Below, in pieces: positions 16,394-25,250 of a stretch of DNA of 64,000 nucleotides. The notes beneath the pieces are model-generated. The model was not told the origin of the DNA and did no database searches. It was given only the letters and a program-made list of their open reading frames with translations. How positions within the stretch are numbered: the first letter of the stretch is position 1; each line of letters starts with the position of its first letter. The translations under genes and the position numbers were made by a program. Source of the DNA: Methanobacteriota archaeon (GTDB lineage Archaea > Methanobacteriota > Methanobacteria > Methanobacteriales > Methanobacteriaceae); contig JAEZKE010000012.1 in NCBI GenBank assembly GCA_023436175.1, forward strand, positions 41,372 through 105,371, given 5' to 3'.

Positions 16394-17242
16394 ATGTCTA
16401 AGAAATACTGGGGTTTAATTTTAGTTTTAATATTAATTTATGGTTTAATTTCGTATTGCTATTTGATAACTGTCGATAATCAGAATTCTAACTGGAATTA
16501 TCAAGAGCTTCAAAAAATTAATAATAATGAAAGTAATTATTCATTTGCAGTATATGGGGATAGTGCGAACTCTAATGGAAGATTTGAACATTTAATACAG
16601 AGTTTGAATGGAAAAAATGTGCTTTTTTCTATAGATAATGGAGATCTAACTACTTCAGGAACTACAATACAGTTTGGATATTTTTTAATTGATATAAAAC
16701 AATTAAAAGCACCCGCATTAACTAATATCGGTAATCATGATCTTTATAAGAATAAAAATGAATCTGTTTACATTAACACATTTGGAAACCCGTATTATTC
16801 ATTTACAGAGAAAAATAGTTATTTCATAGTTTTAGACGATGCAAAATCTGATATTAATAATACTCAGATGAACTGGCTGAAAAATGAGCTTAAAAAGAGC
16901 CAGAATTACAGATACAGATTTGTATTTATGCACATCCCACTTTATGATCCAAGATATAATGCTGCAGGTGAAGGCCGCAGCTTGGATAACGTAACCACTG
17001 CAAAAACTCTTAATGGCCTTTTTGATGAGTATAATGTTACCATGCTTTTTACATCTCATATCCATGGCTATTTCCGCGGAGTATGGGGTAAAACACCATT
17101 TATAATAACTGGTGGGGCAGGATCACCCTTAAGTAAACCAGTCGTTAATGGCAGTAACAGTACTCAAAATTATTTTTACCATTACGTTTTAGTTAATGTG
17201 ACAGATCAGGGAGTTAATTATGAAATAGTGAAATATAACTAA
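16394..17242 (+). CDS. membrane-anchored calcineurin-like metallophosphoesterase
   Basis: 282 residues; ATG after AGGATGTTTT. One N-terminal helix (YWGLILVLILIYGLISYCYLI) exports or anchors the enzyme. The five metallophosphatase blocks are present: YGDSANSNGRF (D56), DNGDLTT (D84), GNHDLY (N114-H115), FMHIPLYD (H180) and TSHIHGYFRG (H222/H224). The usual D-x-H of block one is D-x-A, so one metal ligand is changed. The probable substrate is an extracellular phosphoester. It stands alone with its own TATA (ATATAACTATATATTATA). Confidence 0.88.
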   Translation: MSKKYWGLILVLILIYGLISYCYLITVDNQNSNWNYQELQKINNNESNYSFAVYGDSANSNGRFEHLIQSLNGKNVLFSIDNGDLTTSGTTIQFGYFLIDIKQLKAPALTNIGNHDLYKNKNESVYINTFGNPYYSFTEKNSYFIVLDDAKSDINNTQMNWLKNELKKSQNYRYRFVFMHIPLYDPRYNAAGEGRSLDNVTTAKTLNGLFDEYNVTMLFTSHIHGYFRGVWGKTPFIITGGAGSPLSKPVVNGSNSTQNYFYHYVLVNVTDQGVNYEIVKYN

Positions 17243-17728
17243 TTTTTGTATTTTACGGGAATAGATTGGCTGTATTAATGTAATATACTTTAAAACCTTT
17301 GAAAATATACTATATTTAAAAAGAATTATTTTGCACAGGTAATACAATTAAATTTAATAACATCAGAGAGGGATAAGGGGTAACTGGGCTGTTAATTCCC
17401 TCTCTGTTGCACAACCCAGAATAAAGTATATATCTCCAACATAAATCATTTTTTAATTTTAAGATATATGCAGAGGCTTATGTTCATAAATGATTCCATA
17501 CGTTCAAAACTAAGAGTGAAGAATGGTAAAATAAACTTTGATGTTTGATCTAATTTGAAAATAAGATTCATCTGTGTCAAAAATTTGTTGTATATTTTAA
17601 ATTCTTTTAATTTTAAAAATACGCTATATTTTTATACTGATTTTGTAAATACTTGATTTATGTTTTTTTAAAGATTTAATCGTAATATTGAAATAATAGT
17701 TTTTTAATAATGTAAGGTTAAGAGACGA
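17243..17728. other. intergenic region with one strong hairpin
   Basis: 486 bases, no coding potential seen. A 10-bp perfect stem at 17364-17406 is described separately. The last 150 bases are extremely AT-rich and must contain the promoter of the GHMP kinase gene. Confidence 0.5.
17364..17406. repeat. perfect 10-bp stem with a structured 23-base loop
   Basis: CAGAGAGGGA (17364-17373) pairs exactly with TCCCTCTCTG (17397-17406). The loop holds a smaller TAAC/GTTA pairing around TGGGCT. It is much richer in G+C than its surroundings, lies ~120 bases after one gene and >300 before the next, and is not followed by a T-run on the plus strand. It could be part of a non-coding RNA or a processing site. 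Confidence 0.5.
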
Positions 17729-18877
17729 ATGACTATTCAGCTTCATGATTCTTTAAAAGCAGCAGAGAAAAAAGGAGCTCTGCCTGAAGTTACTGCATAT
17801 CACAGGATTGATGGTCCAGGATCTAGTTTGGATTTAAGCGAATTTCAGCAGGCGTTTTGGAAATTACCTGCTGTACCTGAACAGGGTGATCCTGCAGCAA
17901 AATGGACCTGTAACCTTCCAAGAACGGTTGGCATAACTATTGATACTGGAACTCGAGTTGAAGCCCATCCTTTTGATCCCTGTCTTATAGGGGTAAAATC
18001 TGTTGAATATAAAACAGAAGTCTCTGCCTCGCCTGGAGAAGTTGTTCCTATAAAAGAGAACTGGCTGCTTAAAATATTGGAAATATTCGATCTTTCAGGG
18101 GTCATGTTTGTTTTGAAAAATTTAAAAGAAGGTCTGCAGTCTTCGGGGCTTGGAGGATCGTCTGCTGCAGCTACTGGTGCGTGCATACTTGCAAACGAGC
18201 TGGCAGGAAGGCCTTTTAGCAAAATTCAATTGATCTCTTTGGCTTCTCGTATTGAACAGGATTTGGGTGTAAGCATTACAGGAACTCAGGAACAGTCCAA
18301 TGTTCTTTTTGGAGGAATTACTGATTATGTCTGGTTTCCATGGGGCATACCAGGACGCCCTGATACTGGATACGGCTCTTCCTTGCGGTTTGAATTGATA
18401 CCGCCTCAAGATTACCATCATCTAAAAGACAGGATAGCTATTTTTCATTCAGGCAGGCCGCGGCTTAGTACTGCAGTTAATTTGGCATGGCGAAATGCCC
18501 TGCGGGCTAAAAAAGGTTATAAGCATCATTTTATGAAAATGGAAGTAGCTTACAGGTTTCGTGAAGGCTTAAGGTTGCAGAAATGGGGTCATGTTTTAGA
18601 TTCTATAGTGAGATATCGTAAAATACGAACAAAACTCTGTAACGATTATATGGAAGGTTCTATAGATTTATTAGAACGTGCTGAATCGCATAACTGTACA
18701 ATTTTTCCCTTAGGTGCTGGTGGGGGCGGCGGAATCCTTTTATTTTCTAAGGATCCAGAATCTTTAGAGAATCTGAGGGGGAATCTTCAGGGTATCTACC
18801 GTGAAATTCCGTTTAATATTCGATCCAAAGGATATAAAATTAATAACAGCTTGATAGAGAATTCCAGTGGCTTTTAA
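17729..18877 (+). CDS. GHMP-family sugar kinase
   Basis: 382 residues; ATG after AAGAGACGA. The GHMP ATP-binding loop GLQSSGLGGSSAAATGA is at residues 136-151, and a C-terminal glycine-rich PLGAGGGGGILLF near 340 resembles heptose-7-phosphate kinase (HddA) and related sugar kinases. It should phosphorylate a sugar or sugar phosphate. The first ~60 residues are less typical. No partner sugar gene lies beside it, so the substrate is open. Confidence 0.8.
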   Translation: MTIQLHDSLKAAEKKGALPEVTAYHRIDGPGSSLDLSEFQQAFWKLPAVPEQGDPAAKWTCNLPRTVGITIDTGTRVEAHPFDPCLIGVKSVEYKTEVSASPGEVVPIKENWLLKILEIFDLSGVMFVLKNLKEGLQSSGLGGSSAAATGACILANELAGRPFSKIQLISLASRIEQDLGVSITGTQEQSNVLFGGITDYVWFPWGIPGRPDTGYGSSLRFELIPPQDYHHLKDRIAIFHSGRPRLSTAVNLAWRNALRAKKGYKHHFMKMEVAYRFREGLRLQKWGHVLDSIVRYRKIRTKLCNDYMEGSIDLLERAESHNCTIFPLGAGGGGGILLFSKDPESLENLRGNLQGIYREIPFNIRSKGYKINNSLIENSSGF

Positions 18878-19090
18878 GAATATAGAATAGATTTATATTT
18901 TTTTATTTAAAAATTAATATCGATATATTCATTTTAAATACATTTTCAAAATAGTATAGGATGATTTATAGACAAATCACTTACTAATAATGTTCATTTT
19001 AAAAATAGTTGTGGGGATTATTGCAAACTGATTAATACTGGTGGAAGAATAAACAATAATTGGATACAGTTAAAAAATATTGGTGGGAAA

Positions 19091-20608
19091 ATGAAAAAGT
19101 TTTCTTTTATAGCTAAAATGCCAAATGAGCCCGGTGCTCTTCATAAAGCTGCAGAAATAGCAAAGAACTACAACGGCAATATTCACCGAATTCACTATAA
19201 CAGAAAAATCGATCCAAATGTAGTATTTTTCGAAATAACTTCTGACGAGCAATCATATGAAAAAATTAGAGATAAATTGGATGAAATAGGCTATCTGCAA
19301 ACAACACTTAAACCTGTAAACTATTTGAAGTTTAGTATTTTACTTCCGCACTCTCCAGGGGCGTTATTTGAGTTTTTAAATTATATAACATCTGCTGGTG
19401 CAAATATTGGTTTTTTAGACTTTGACGATAAAAGCAGCAGGCACGATAAATTAACTGTTAGCATAACTCTTGATAAAATTTCAAGTGTAGATGATCTTTT
19501 GGATAATTTAAAATCCCATTACTTGCTTGAAATTATTGAATATGATACTGAAGGCGAGAAATTAGATGACACTGTATTTTATATAGTTTTTGCCCAGAAA
19601 CTAAGGGAGATAATTGGAGATACTGAGGATGATTTTTTAATTAAATTACTTAGTGATATTAACCACATCGTCCAGGAGCTTACGCGTCTTGGTGAAGACC
19701 CTAAAAGGGTATTTGAAAGTATTCTGCTTACAGGAAATACACTAAAAGATACTTCTGGTGACGGCTTCTATGCTGATGTTCAAAAGATAGATCTAAATAG
19801 TGAAACACAGCTTTACTGCTTCCAGCCTCCATGCGGAGGGAATGTATTTGTTATCAATGCTCCTGAAGAGATGATAATGATAGATTCGGGGTATGGGATT
19901 TACTATCCTGACGTTTTAAAGTTATTCCAGCATTGTGGAATTGATCTTAAAAATCTCAAAGGCATCTATATGACTCATGCAGATGCAGACCACTGCGGTG
20001 CCGGGGGTTTTTATGGGGTTAAATCATTTTTACATAAAGGCACATCAGACATTATTAATAAAACTAACCGGGCTTACGGATCTACTGTGGAAGAATGTAT
20101 CCTTGAAGAAGTATATACCAAGCTGATTAACCTTTTTTCAAGATTTAACTCTTCCATAGATGTGGAAATATTTTCTGATAATGTAATTAAAATGAGGGGG
20201 CTTTTTCCAGTTATTCATACCTTTAAAGTTGGAGATATGGAATTTGAAGTGTTAGAAAGTTTAGGTGGGCACCTTTACGGGCAAATTTTTTTAATATGTG
20301 TCTCGGAGGGGCTTATTTTCACGGCAGATTCTTTAATTAACTTTGATAGTTTAAGTAAAGATAGAAAAAGGTATAATCTCCTTGCAAAAAATCTCATGAC
20401 TTCTGTAAATGTGGATAGGAAACAGGCTAAAACGGAACGAAATGCTCTTTTAAAACTTGCATCTCAATTAAATGGGGAATTATCGATTCAAGGTAAAAAT
20501 TGTTTAATTTGCAGTGGCCATGGGGCTGTTTCTGTACTTTCTGCAGAGGGGCTGGAAATTTATGGGCAGGTGCGTCATTACATGCCTGATAAAACACGAT
20601 ATATTTGA
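19091..20608 (+). CDS. two ACT domains fused to a metallo-beta-lactamase-fold hydrolase
   Basis: 505 residues; ATG after GGTGGGAAA. Residues 1-75 (FSFIAKMPNEPGALHKAAEIA) and 78-155 (FSILLPHSPGALFEFLNYITSAGANI) are ACT domains, which usually bind amino acids. Residues ~235-500 are a metallo-beta-lactamase fold: GNVFVINAPEEMIMIDSG, MTHADADHCGAGG (H296, D298, D300, H301), a glycine-rich GGHLYGQ, FTADSLINFD and SGHGAV. The usual H-x-H-x-D-H is H-x-D-x-D-H, so one metal site differs. Amino-acid-controlled hydrolase activity is inference; this fusion is uncommon. Confidence 0.83.
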   Translation: MKKFSFIAKMPNEPGALHKAAEIAKNYNGNIHRIHYNRKIDPNVVFFEITSDEQSYEKIRDKLDEIGYLQTTLKPVNYLKFSILLPHSPGALFEFLNYITSAGANIGFLDFDDKSSRHDKLTVSITLDKISSVDDLLDNLKSHYLLEIIEYDTEGEKLDDTVFYIVFAQKLREIIGDTEDDFLIKLLSDINHIVQELTRLGEDPKRVFESILLTGNTLKDTSGDGFYADVQKIDLNSETQLYCFQPPCGGNVFVINAPEEMIMIDSGYGIYYPDVLKLFQHCGIDLKNLKGIYMTHADADHCGAGGFYGVKSFLHKGTSDIINKTNRAYGSTVEECILEEVYTKLINLFSRFNSSIDVEIFSDNVIKMRGLFPVIHTFKVGDMEFEVLESLGGHLYGQIFLICVSEGLIFTADSLINFDSLSKDRKRYNLLAKNLMTSVNVDRKQAKTERNALLKLASQLNGELSIQGKNCLICSGHGAVSVLSAEGLEIYGQVRHYMPDKTRYI

Positions 20609-21143
20609 TTCAATTACTTAAAATAGAGCTTGTACTATATTTTGGGTAAAAGGAGAACTTTATTTTTTTAGTAAATAAAATCGAATTGATCCTTTTTAAT
20701 TGATTTTTAAGGTAACTCCAATTAAATTCTGTTTGGGATAAATGGATATTTTAACTATTTTTGTCTATTTTTATATGTTTTTAGTGGCATTGATTTGTTT
20801 AAAATATCTAAACAGGTTACGTTGTTTATACGTAGATAAAATATATTTTAAAGTCTTATTATCTTGAGCTTTTTTTGATGCATGCTTACATCTGTGTATA
20901 TTACGGTTTATTTTACATGCATAATAATATTAATATAGTAAGTAATAACATAATAACATTGTAAAAAAAATAGTGTCGTACATTTACATAATAAGTCTTT
21001 TTAAAATCATCATGTAGTTTAAGTGGATATTAACACCTTAATTTATTTTTTTAAGGTTTTAAATTATGTAAAATGATTTTAGAAGGATTATTTATGTGGA
21101 CAGCTATTTTTTAACATCAATTGAATATAATGGGGGTGAAAAT
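20609..21143. other. AT-rich intergenic region
   Basis: 535 bases with no coding stretch of protein-like composition. The last bases hold the GGGGGTGA ribosome site (21132-21139) for the secreted protein gene. Nothing else is supported. Confidence 0.5.
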
Positions 21144-21146
21144 ATT
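21132..21146 (+). promoter_or_regulatory. Shine-Dalgarno followed by an ATT start codon
   Basis: GGGGGTGA at 21132-21139 is followed after AAAT by ATT at 21144-21146. The same GGTGAAAAT spacing precedes the ATG of the nuclease gene at 1986. The next in-frame ATG (21159) has no ribosome site and would drop the two arginines of the signal peptide. Confidence 0.6.
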
Positions 21147-21650
21147 AGAAGACAACTAATGCTGACGATTTCAATATTCCTTATTGTATTTGCAGTTTTT
21201 AGTATAGCTGTAGCAGCAGATGAGTTCCAAGATCAGACTAAAAGCCAGCAAAAAAGCCAGATTTCAAATATCATTAATTCAATACAGCCCATAAGTACCG
21301 CCCAAATATCAAAACCGATTTCAAACAGTACTAACTCAACACCGAAAAATGCATCAAATCAGGCTAATTGTGCACTAAATATAACAGGGCCGATATCAAA
21401 TCAGACATTGAACTGTACAAATTTAACAGGGACTAATCAGTCTTCAAACCAGACATTTAATCGTACAGCGATACGAGATATAATTGGACAGTTATTGGCA
21501 CCGGTTTTAAATGACACTACCAATATAACACAAACAAATGCGACTGGACAACAACTAAACCAGATTTTAACTGATGTTAATTCATTGTTAGGTAAACTTG
21601 AACAGTTGGTAGGTATAATTAGAAGTGGTGGGTTTAATATAACTGGTTAA
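21144..21650 (+). CDS. secreted Asn/Gln/Thr-rich protein, probable ATT start
   Basis: 168 residues from ATT 21144. The N-terminus (I/M)RRQLMLTISIFLIVFAVFSI then AVAADE is a standard signal peptide: two arginines, a hydrophobic core and an AxA-type cleavage site. The mature part is low-complexity with many N-x-S/T sequons (NSTNST, NQTLNCT, NLTG, NQSSNQT, NDTTNIT), likely N-glycosylated, and ends in a short helical part (LNQILTDVNSLLGKLEQLVGIIR). Codons upstream of ATT continue open to 21096 with a GTG, but lack a ribosome site. Surface protein of unknown role. Confidence 0.65.
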   Translation: MRRQLMLTISIFLIVFAVFSIAVAADEFQDQTKSQQKSQISNIINSIQPISTAQISKPISNSTNSTPKNASNQANCALNITGPISNQTLNCTNLTGTNQSSNQTFNRTAIRDIIGQLLAPVLNDTTNITQTNATGQQLNQILTDVNSLLGKLEQLVGIIRSGGFNITG

Positions 21651-21900
21651 GTCCCTCCTTGAGAAAATATTGGGAGTTAAGGGAGAATTTCCATTTATTT
21701 ATCTACAAGTTAACACCAGATGGAGTGACTGGGCGTGGAAAAAGGAACAATGGTTCTATGAAACTTAATTTCGGCATTTTTTAAAACAGGATAAGTTCTA
21801 ACTAAATTTGTTAACATATTGGTAATTCAGCCTATAAATGGAAAATAAACTCCCTGCTCCAATATATTTAATTAATTTAAAAATGCTGAAATAGGTAAAA

Positions 21901-21930
21901 TTGATTAATCAGAAATATCTGATTAATCAA
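21901..21930. repeat. 12-bp perfect inverted repeat
   Basis: TTGATTAATCAG (21901-21912) and CTGATTAATCAA (21919-21930) flank a 6-base loop AAATAT. Each arm is itself almost a palindrome (TTGATTAATCA). It lies 250 bases after one gene and far before the next, so it may be an RNA hairpin or a regulator site for an unseen transcript. Confidence 0.6.
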
Positions 21931-22005
21931 AAAGTTGGGTAGTCATGAAGGGGAATGGAGGTAAAATTGATATCGATTCCCGCTCCCTTGTCGTAATGCC
22001 AAAGT

Positions 22006-22325
22006 TAAGTTTATATTTTCCGCATAAATTTATTTTGATATGTGCATACGATTACATTCATAAATGCAATTATATGTTATAAAAGCAAAGAATGTATTCT
22101 CCATGTGCTCTGTAAATTAATAAATTTTGAAGTACTAATTTTGATTGAAAGTATATAATAACGATAAATAGAGATTTTGACATTAATATGGGGTGAATGA
22201 AGAGGTAATATTTAGTTTTTCTTCCTATTAAGATACTGTATATCAAATCAAGTTTATAGTTTTACATAAGTTTACTTTGATATGTATACCGGAGTATATG
22301 CATAAATATGTTTATATTATGACAT
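22006..22325. repeat. diverged direct repeat, two copies of ~75 bases
   Basis: Copy one starts near 22006 and copy two near 22250. Both share AAGTTTATA, TTTT, CATAA, a TTTGATATGT core and a later CATAAAT...TTATAT segment, with small gaps. The copies are 244 bases apart. They look like an old duplication in non-coding DNA. Confidence 0.4.
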
Positions 22326-22393
22326 ATTAAATATAAATGGATTTTAGAGTTTATTTATGGGGTTAACCTAATATTACGCCTAAAATTATCAAT

Positions 22394-22539
22394 ATGCTTA
22401 ACAATAGCCATTACTGGCCATATATGGTGCTATAAATTTATTCCAAATAAATCCAAGAAACCCCGCAGAATTAGAAGAATACCTATATAATGGCTATATT
22501 AAAGGTCTATATGGAAATCCAAGCAATCTGTGGTGGTAG
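22394..22539 (+). pseudogene. broken small reading frame
   Basis: ATG 22394 opens MLNNSHYWPYMVL and stops. From about 22420 another frame continues AIYGAINLFQINPRNPAELE then EYLYNGYIKGLYGNPSNLWW to TAG 22537-22539. A single frame change would give one ~48-residue peptide rich in Asn, Tyr and Trp. There is no strong ribosome site. Likely a decayed small gene. Confidence 0.35.
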
Positions 22540-22930
22540 TGCTTATGATTATCGTTCATATACGATCCTTCATATTAAACTACTAAAATAAAAGTTTAAG
22601 ATCCTTTATTTGGCTAAAATATGAGAATATCATAATTTTAACTTATTATGAAATTTGCGAGTTAACGGTTAACCTATGATAACATGAATATGGAAAAAAT
22701 GGTACATAAATAAGTTATGGTGGCTATTTATGTGGTAAACCATCAATTTTTGCTTTTTTAGTTTTAGTATTGCTAATTATATTTTGATTTCAATTTAATT
22801 TGTAACATGCTGAGTATACTGGATATATGTTTGTATTTTTTTACCAAAAATAAGACTGCCAATTATAGAACAAAATTTTTAGTATAGTAAATAATATATT
22901 TGTGTATTAACATAATATAACATAGATTAA

Positions 22931-23416
22931 ATGAAAAATTGGGCTCTAATTTTAGGAATTCTTCTATTAGTGACAGCTACATTTGGCTGTACCAGTAACA
23001 CGCAGTCTGAAAAGCAATCCCATAATGATATTAATTTTTCAATGCCTGAAGGTTGGGAATTACATCCTATGCCTGGAGAAGGTACTGTAATCTGGACTGG
23101 AAGCTATCCCCGTATTCGAGTAATAGAAATGAGCAAACAGAAATTTGATTCTAAACATGATCAGGCACTGCATCTTGATAATACCACTTTTATATTGAAA
23201 AGGCAAAATAGAACAATAGCTGGGACAACGGTTGAAACATTCTGGACCACTGACGGTAACTCTGGCGATATTCAGGATGAATATTTCTTCTATAAAAATA
23301 ATAAGTACTATTGTATATTGGCATGGGACTATACTGGTTGGGACTCAAGTAAACAATCAGAAGATCGACAAGAAATAGATAAGGCTGTAAAAACTATTGT
23401 TTCAACAATAACTTAA
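22931..23416 (+). CDS. putative lipoprotein (PsbP/MOG-like small secreted protein)
   Basis: 161 residues from ATG 22931; no ribosome site, so possibly leaderless. The signal peptide ends in a lipobox-like TATFGC, placing a lipid on Cys20. The mature part (INFSMPEGWELHPMPGEGTVIWTG ... KNNKYYCILAWDY ... DKAVKTIVSTI) is the pattern of small secreted methanobacterial proteins that follow a 'fsmPegW' beta domain. Function unknown. Confidence 0.75.
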   Translation: MKNWALILGILLLVTATFGCTSNTQSEKQSHNDINFSMPEGWELHPMPGEGTVIWTGSYPRIRVIEMSKQKFDSKHDQALHLDNTTFILKRQNRTIAGTTVETFWTTDGNSGDIQDEYFFYKNNKYYCILAWDYTGWDSSKQSEDRQEIDKAVKTIVSTIT

Positions 23417-23898
23417 TCTAAAAATTATTTTTTTAATTTTATTTAAAAAGACTTTAAAATAGACAGTAAATTATTATTACTTTTCACATGCTCTTGCTTA
23501 AATCACTTAACTCCTCAAATATAATGATATATTATGCTACTACCTTTTGAGAATTTCGCATATTTTATTTTCAAAAGGTTAATCTGAGGGTTATTCAATA
23601 AGCGCGCTGTTTATGAGAGCGTAATCATCAAATGATTATATATGGCTTCATTTTTTAGCCAAAAGGTATGTGGGAAATTATGTAAATTTTTGTGATGGAG
23701 TATGGCGAAATTTTAGTGAATTAATTTGGAAATTAGTAATTTTGAACATGTAACAAATCTCTGCTTTGCAAACATGTAAAAAATTTCCAATTTTTTACGG
23801 TTACAAATCCAAAAATCTGTGATTTTTGGATTTGTAAACATAGAAAACATAGGGATCATAGTTTATCACTATGTTTGCAAGTTTATGTGGTGAAATGT
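23417..23898. other. intergenic region rich in palindromes
   Basis: 482 bases between the lipoprotein and AAA ATPase genes. No coding potential. It is largely made of short palindromes (23543-23835, described separately). GTGGTGAAATGT directly before 23899 provides the ribosome site of the ATPase gene. Confidence 0.6.
23543..23870. repeat. palindrome cluster 1
   Basis: At least four perfect hairpins: CCTTTTGA/TCAAAAGG (23543-23578, long loop); TAATCAT-loop CAA-ATGATTA (23622-23638); arms GTAAAAAATT with loop TCC (23776-23798); and 15-base arms ACAAATCCAAAAATC with loop TGT (23803-23835). An AAACATAG/CTATGTTT pair follows near 23846-23877. Three-base loops and A-run arms are shared with the clusters at 25.1, 28.4, 51.0 and 54.4 kb. 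ACATGT motifs link units here as in the 51-kb cluster. Confidence 0.75.
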
Positions 23899-25047
23899 AT
23901 GAATCCATTTAGAAAGAGAACAGGTATTTTCCCTTCATTTTTTACAGGTAGAGAAAACGAGCTTAATGAATTAAGGGAAATTTATGAATCTACAAGGGCG
24001 GGAGCTGCAGGACACATACTTATTTATGGCCCAAAGGGTATTGGGAAGACCTGTTTATTAATTAAATTTGAAGAACAGTTAAATGATGTTGAGGGAGTAT
24101 ATACAGTACGTATTCCTCTTGTAGAGGGAAATTTTAATGATATTTACAGTTTGATTATTGACAAGTGTGCTGATACACTTAAAATCAGTGAGGGACATTT
24201 TTGGGACAATATTACTTCATTGGGTGTGAACATTCCCCTTGCAGGGGGATTTACAGTATCAAGAAAAATACCTGCTACAAGCCCTTCTGTAGCGCTTGAG
24301 AAAATATTAAAAACAATTTATCATGAATTAAAAGGAGAAAATCCGGTATTAATTCTTTTATTTGATGATCTCCAGAGGATAATTTCAGATAATGGTCCAA
24401 ACAAGGTTTTAAGCATACTCCAGAACGCACTGGTGGAACTTAATCTTAAGGGTATGAATATAATGTTCGTTGCAACAGGTGCACACGATATATTTTCACA
24501 GATACAGGATCATTTGGATTCTGCTGTGAGGATATTTGAGCCATATGAACTTAAACCTCTGTCTAAAAAAGAATTAAAGGACGCTATTGTTATACCTGCA
24601 GAAAATGATGGTGTTGAATTTGATAAAGAAGTTATAAGTTTAATATATGGGCTATCTGAAGGAATTCCGTACTACATGCAGGTTATAGCATATAACTGTT
24701 TTGCAAGTGCTGTAAACGGCAAAGTTAAAGCTAAAGATTTTAAGCGTTCCTTTCAAAGATCGTTAAATCTATTAGCTCAAAGAGAGTTCAGAGGAATGTA
24801 TGAAAAAGCAACTAATGAAGAAAGAAAGATACTTGGATTAATGGCGGAGAGTGATAAAGAAGTTTTATCATACAAAGAAATTAAAAATGGATTAAATTTG
24901 AAATCAGAACCATCATTCTGGTTAAAAACAATGTTAGATAAAAATCTTATAATAAAAAAAGAGAGGGGCAAATATCATCTTAGGGACAAAATATTTAAAG
25001 AATATCTGAGGCTTTTGAAGCCATATAATGAAAATGGAACTTACTGA
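23899..25047 (+). CDS. AAA/STAND-type ATPase with winged-helix C-terminus
   Basis: 382 residues from ATG 23899; GGTGA at 23888-23892 fixes this start over earlier codons. FTGRENELNELREIY opens an archaeal ATPase (AAA_16-like) domain. Walker A is IYGPKGIGKTCLL (~44), Walker B is LILLFDDLQ (~155), and sensor-like MFVATGAHD and IPYYMQVIAYNCF follow. Residues ~300-380 form a winged helix (EERKILGLMAESDKEVLSYKEI ... DKNLIIKKERGKYHLRDKIFKEYL). It resembles archaeal orphan ATPases of unknown function, often mobile. Palindromes lie on both sides. Confidence 0.85.
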   Translation: MNPFRKRTGIFPSFFTGRENELNELREIYESTRAGAAGHILIYGPKGIGKTCLLIKFEEQLNDVEGVYTVRIPLVEGNFNDIYSLIIDKCADTLKISEGHFWDNITSLGVNIPLAGGFTVSRKIPATSPSVALEKILKTIYHELKGENPVLILLFDDLQRIISDNGPNKVLSILQNALVELNLKGMNIMFVATGAHDIFSQIQDHLDSAVRIFEPYELKPLSKKELKDAIVIPAENDGVEFDKEVISLIYGLSEGIPYYMQVIAYNCFASAVNGKVKAKDFKRSFQRSLNLLAQREFRGMYEKATNEERKILGLMAESDKEVLSYKEIKNGLNLKSEPSFWLKTMLDKNLIIKKERGKYHLRDKIFKEYLRLLKPYNENGTY

Positions 25048-25120
25048 TGATGCATATTTGCAAGTTGATAAAACGGCAGCGAGGAATAAACTCCTTTTAA
25101 CCTTTTTAGAAAAAAGCCGT

Positions 25121-25139
25121 CGAAAATCCCTGATTTTCG
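25121..25139. repeat. single palindrome unit after the AAA ATPase gene
   Basis: CGAAAATC with loop CCT and GATTTTCG, an 8-bp perfect stem, inside a wider ACGGC/GCCGT pairing (~25074-25118) that encloses a weak AGGA/TCCT hairpin. It is 74 bases after the ATPase stop and 110 before the convergent MATE gene's end. Same arm style as the larger clusters. Confidence 0.6.
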
Positions 25140-25250
25140 GGTTTTAAGCATTAATTTTAAAACCTGTGTGTTTATATTGCTGAATATAAGATTTTAAAAA
25201 AATAATTGGATGATTCTAGTTTTTTTCAAAAATTAAAATAAAGGATTAAA

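Larger units (their letters stand above)
21651..22930. other. long non-coding region with hairpins and diverged repeats
   Basis: 1,280 bases, the longest gene-free stretch. Contents: a GC-richer hairpin just after the upstream gene (CCCTCC...GGGAG around 21653-21690); a 12-bp perfect inverted repeat (21901-21930); a GC-rich patch at 21938-22000 (GGGGAATGGAGG, CCCGCTCCC); two diverged copies of a ~75-base sequence (22006 and 22250); and a broken small reading frame at 22394-22539. A structured RNA is possible. Confidence 0.5.
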
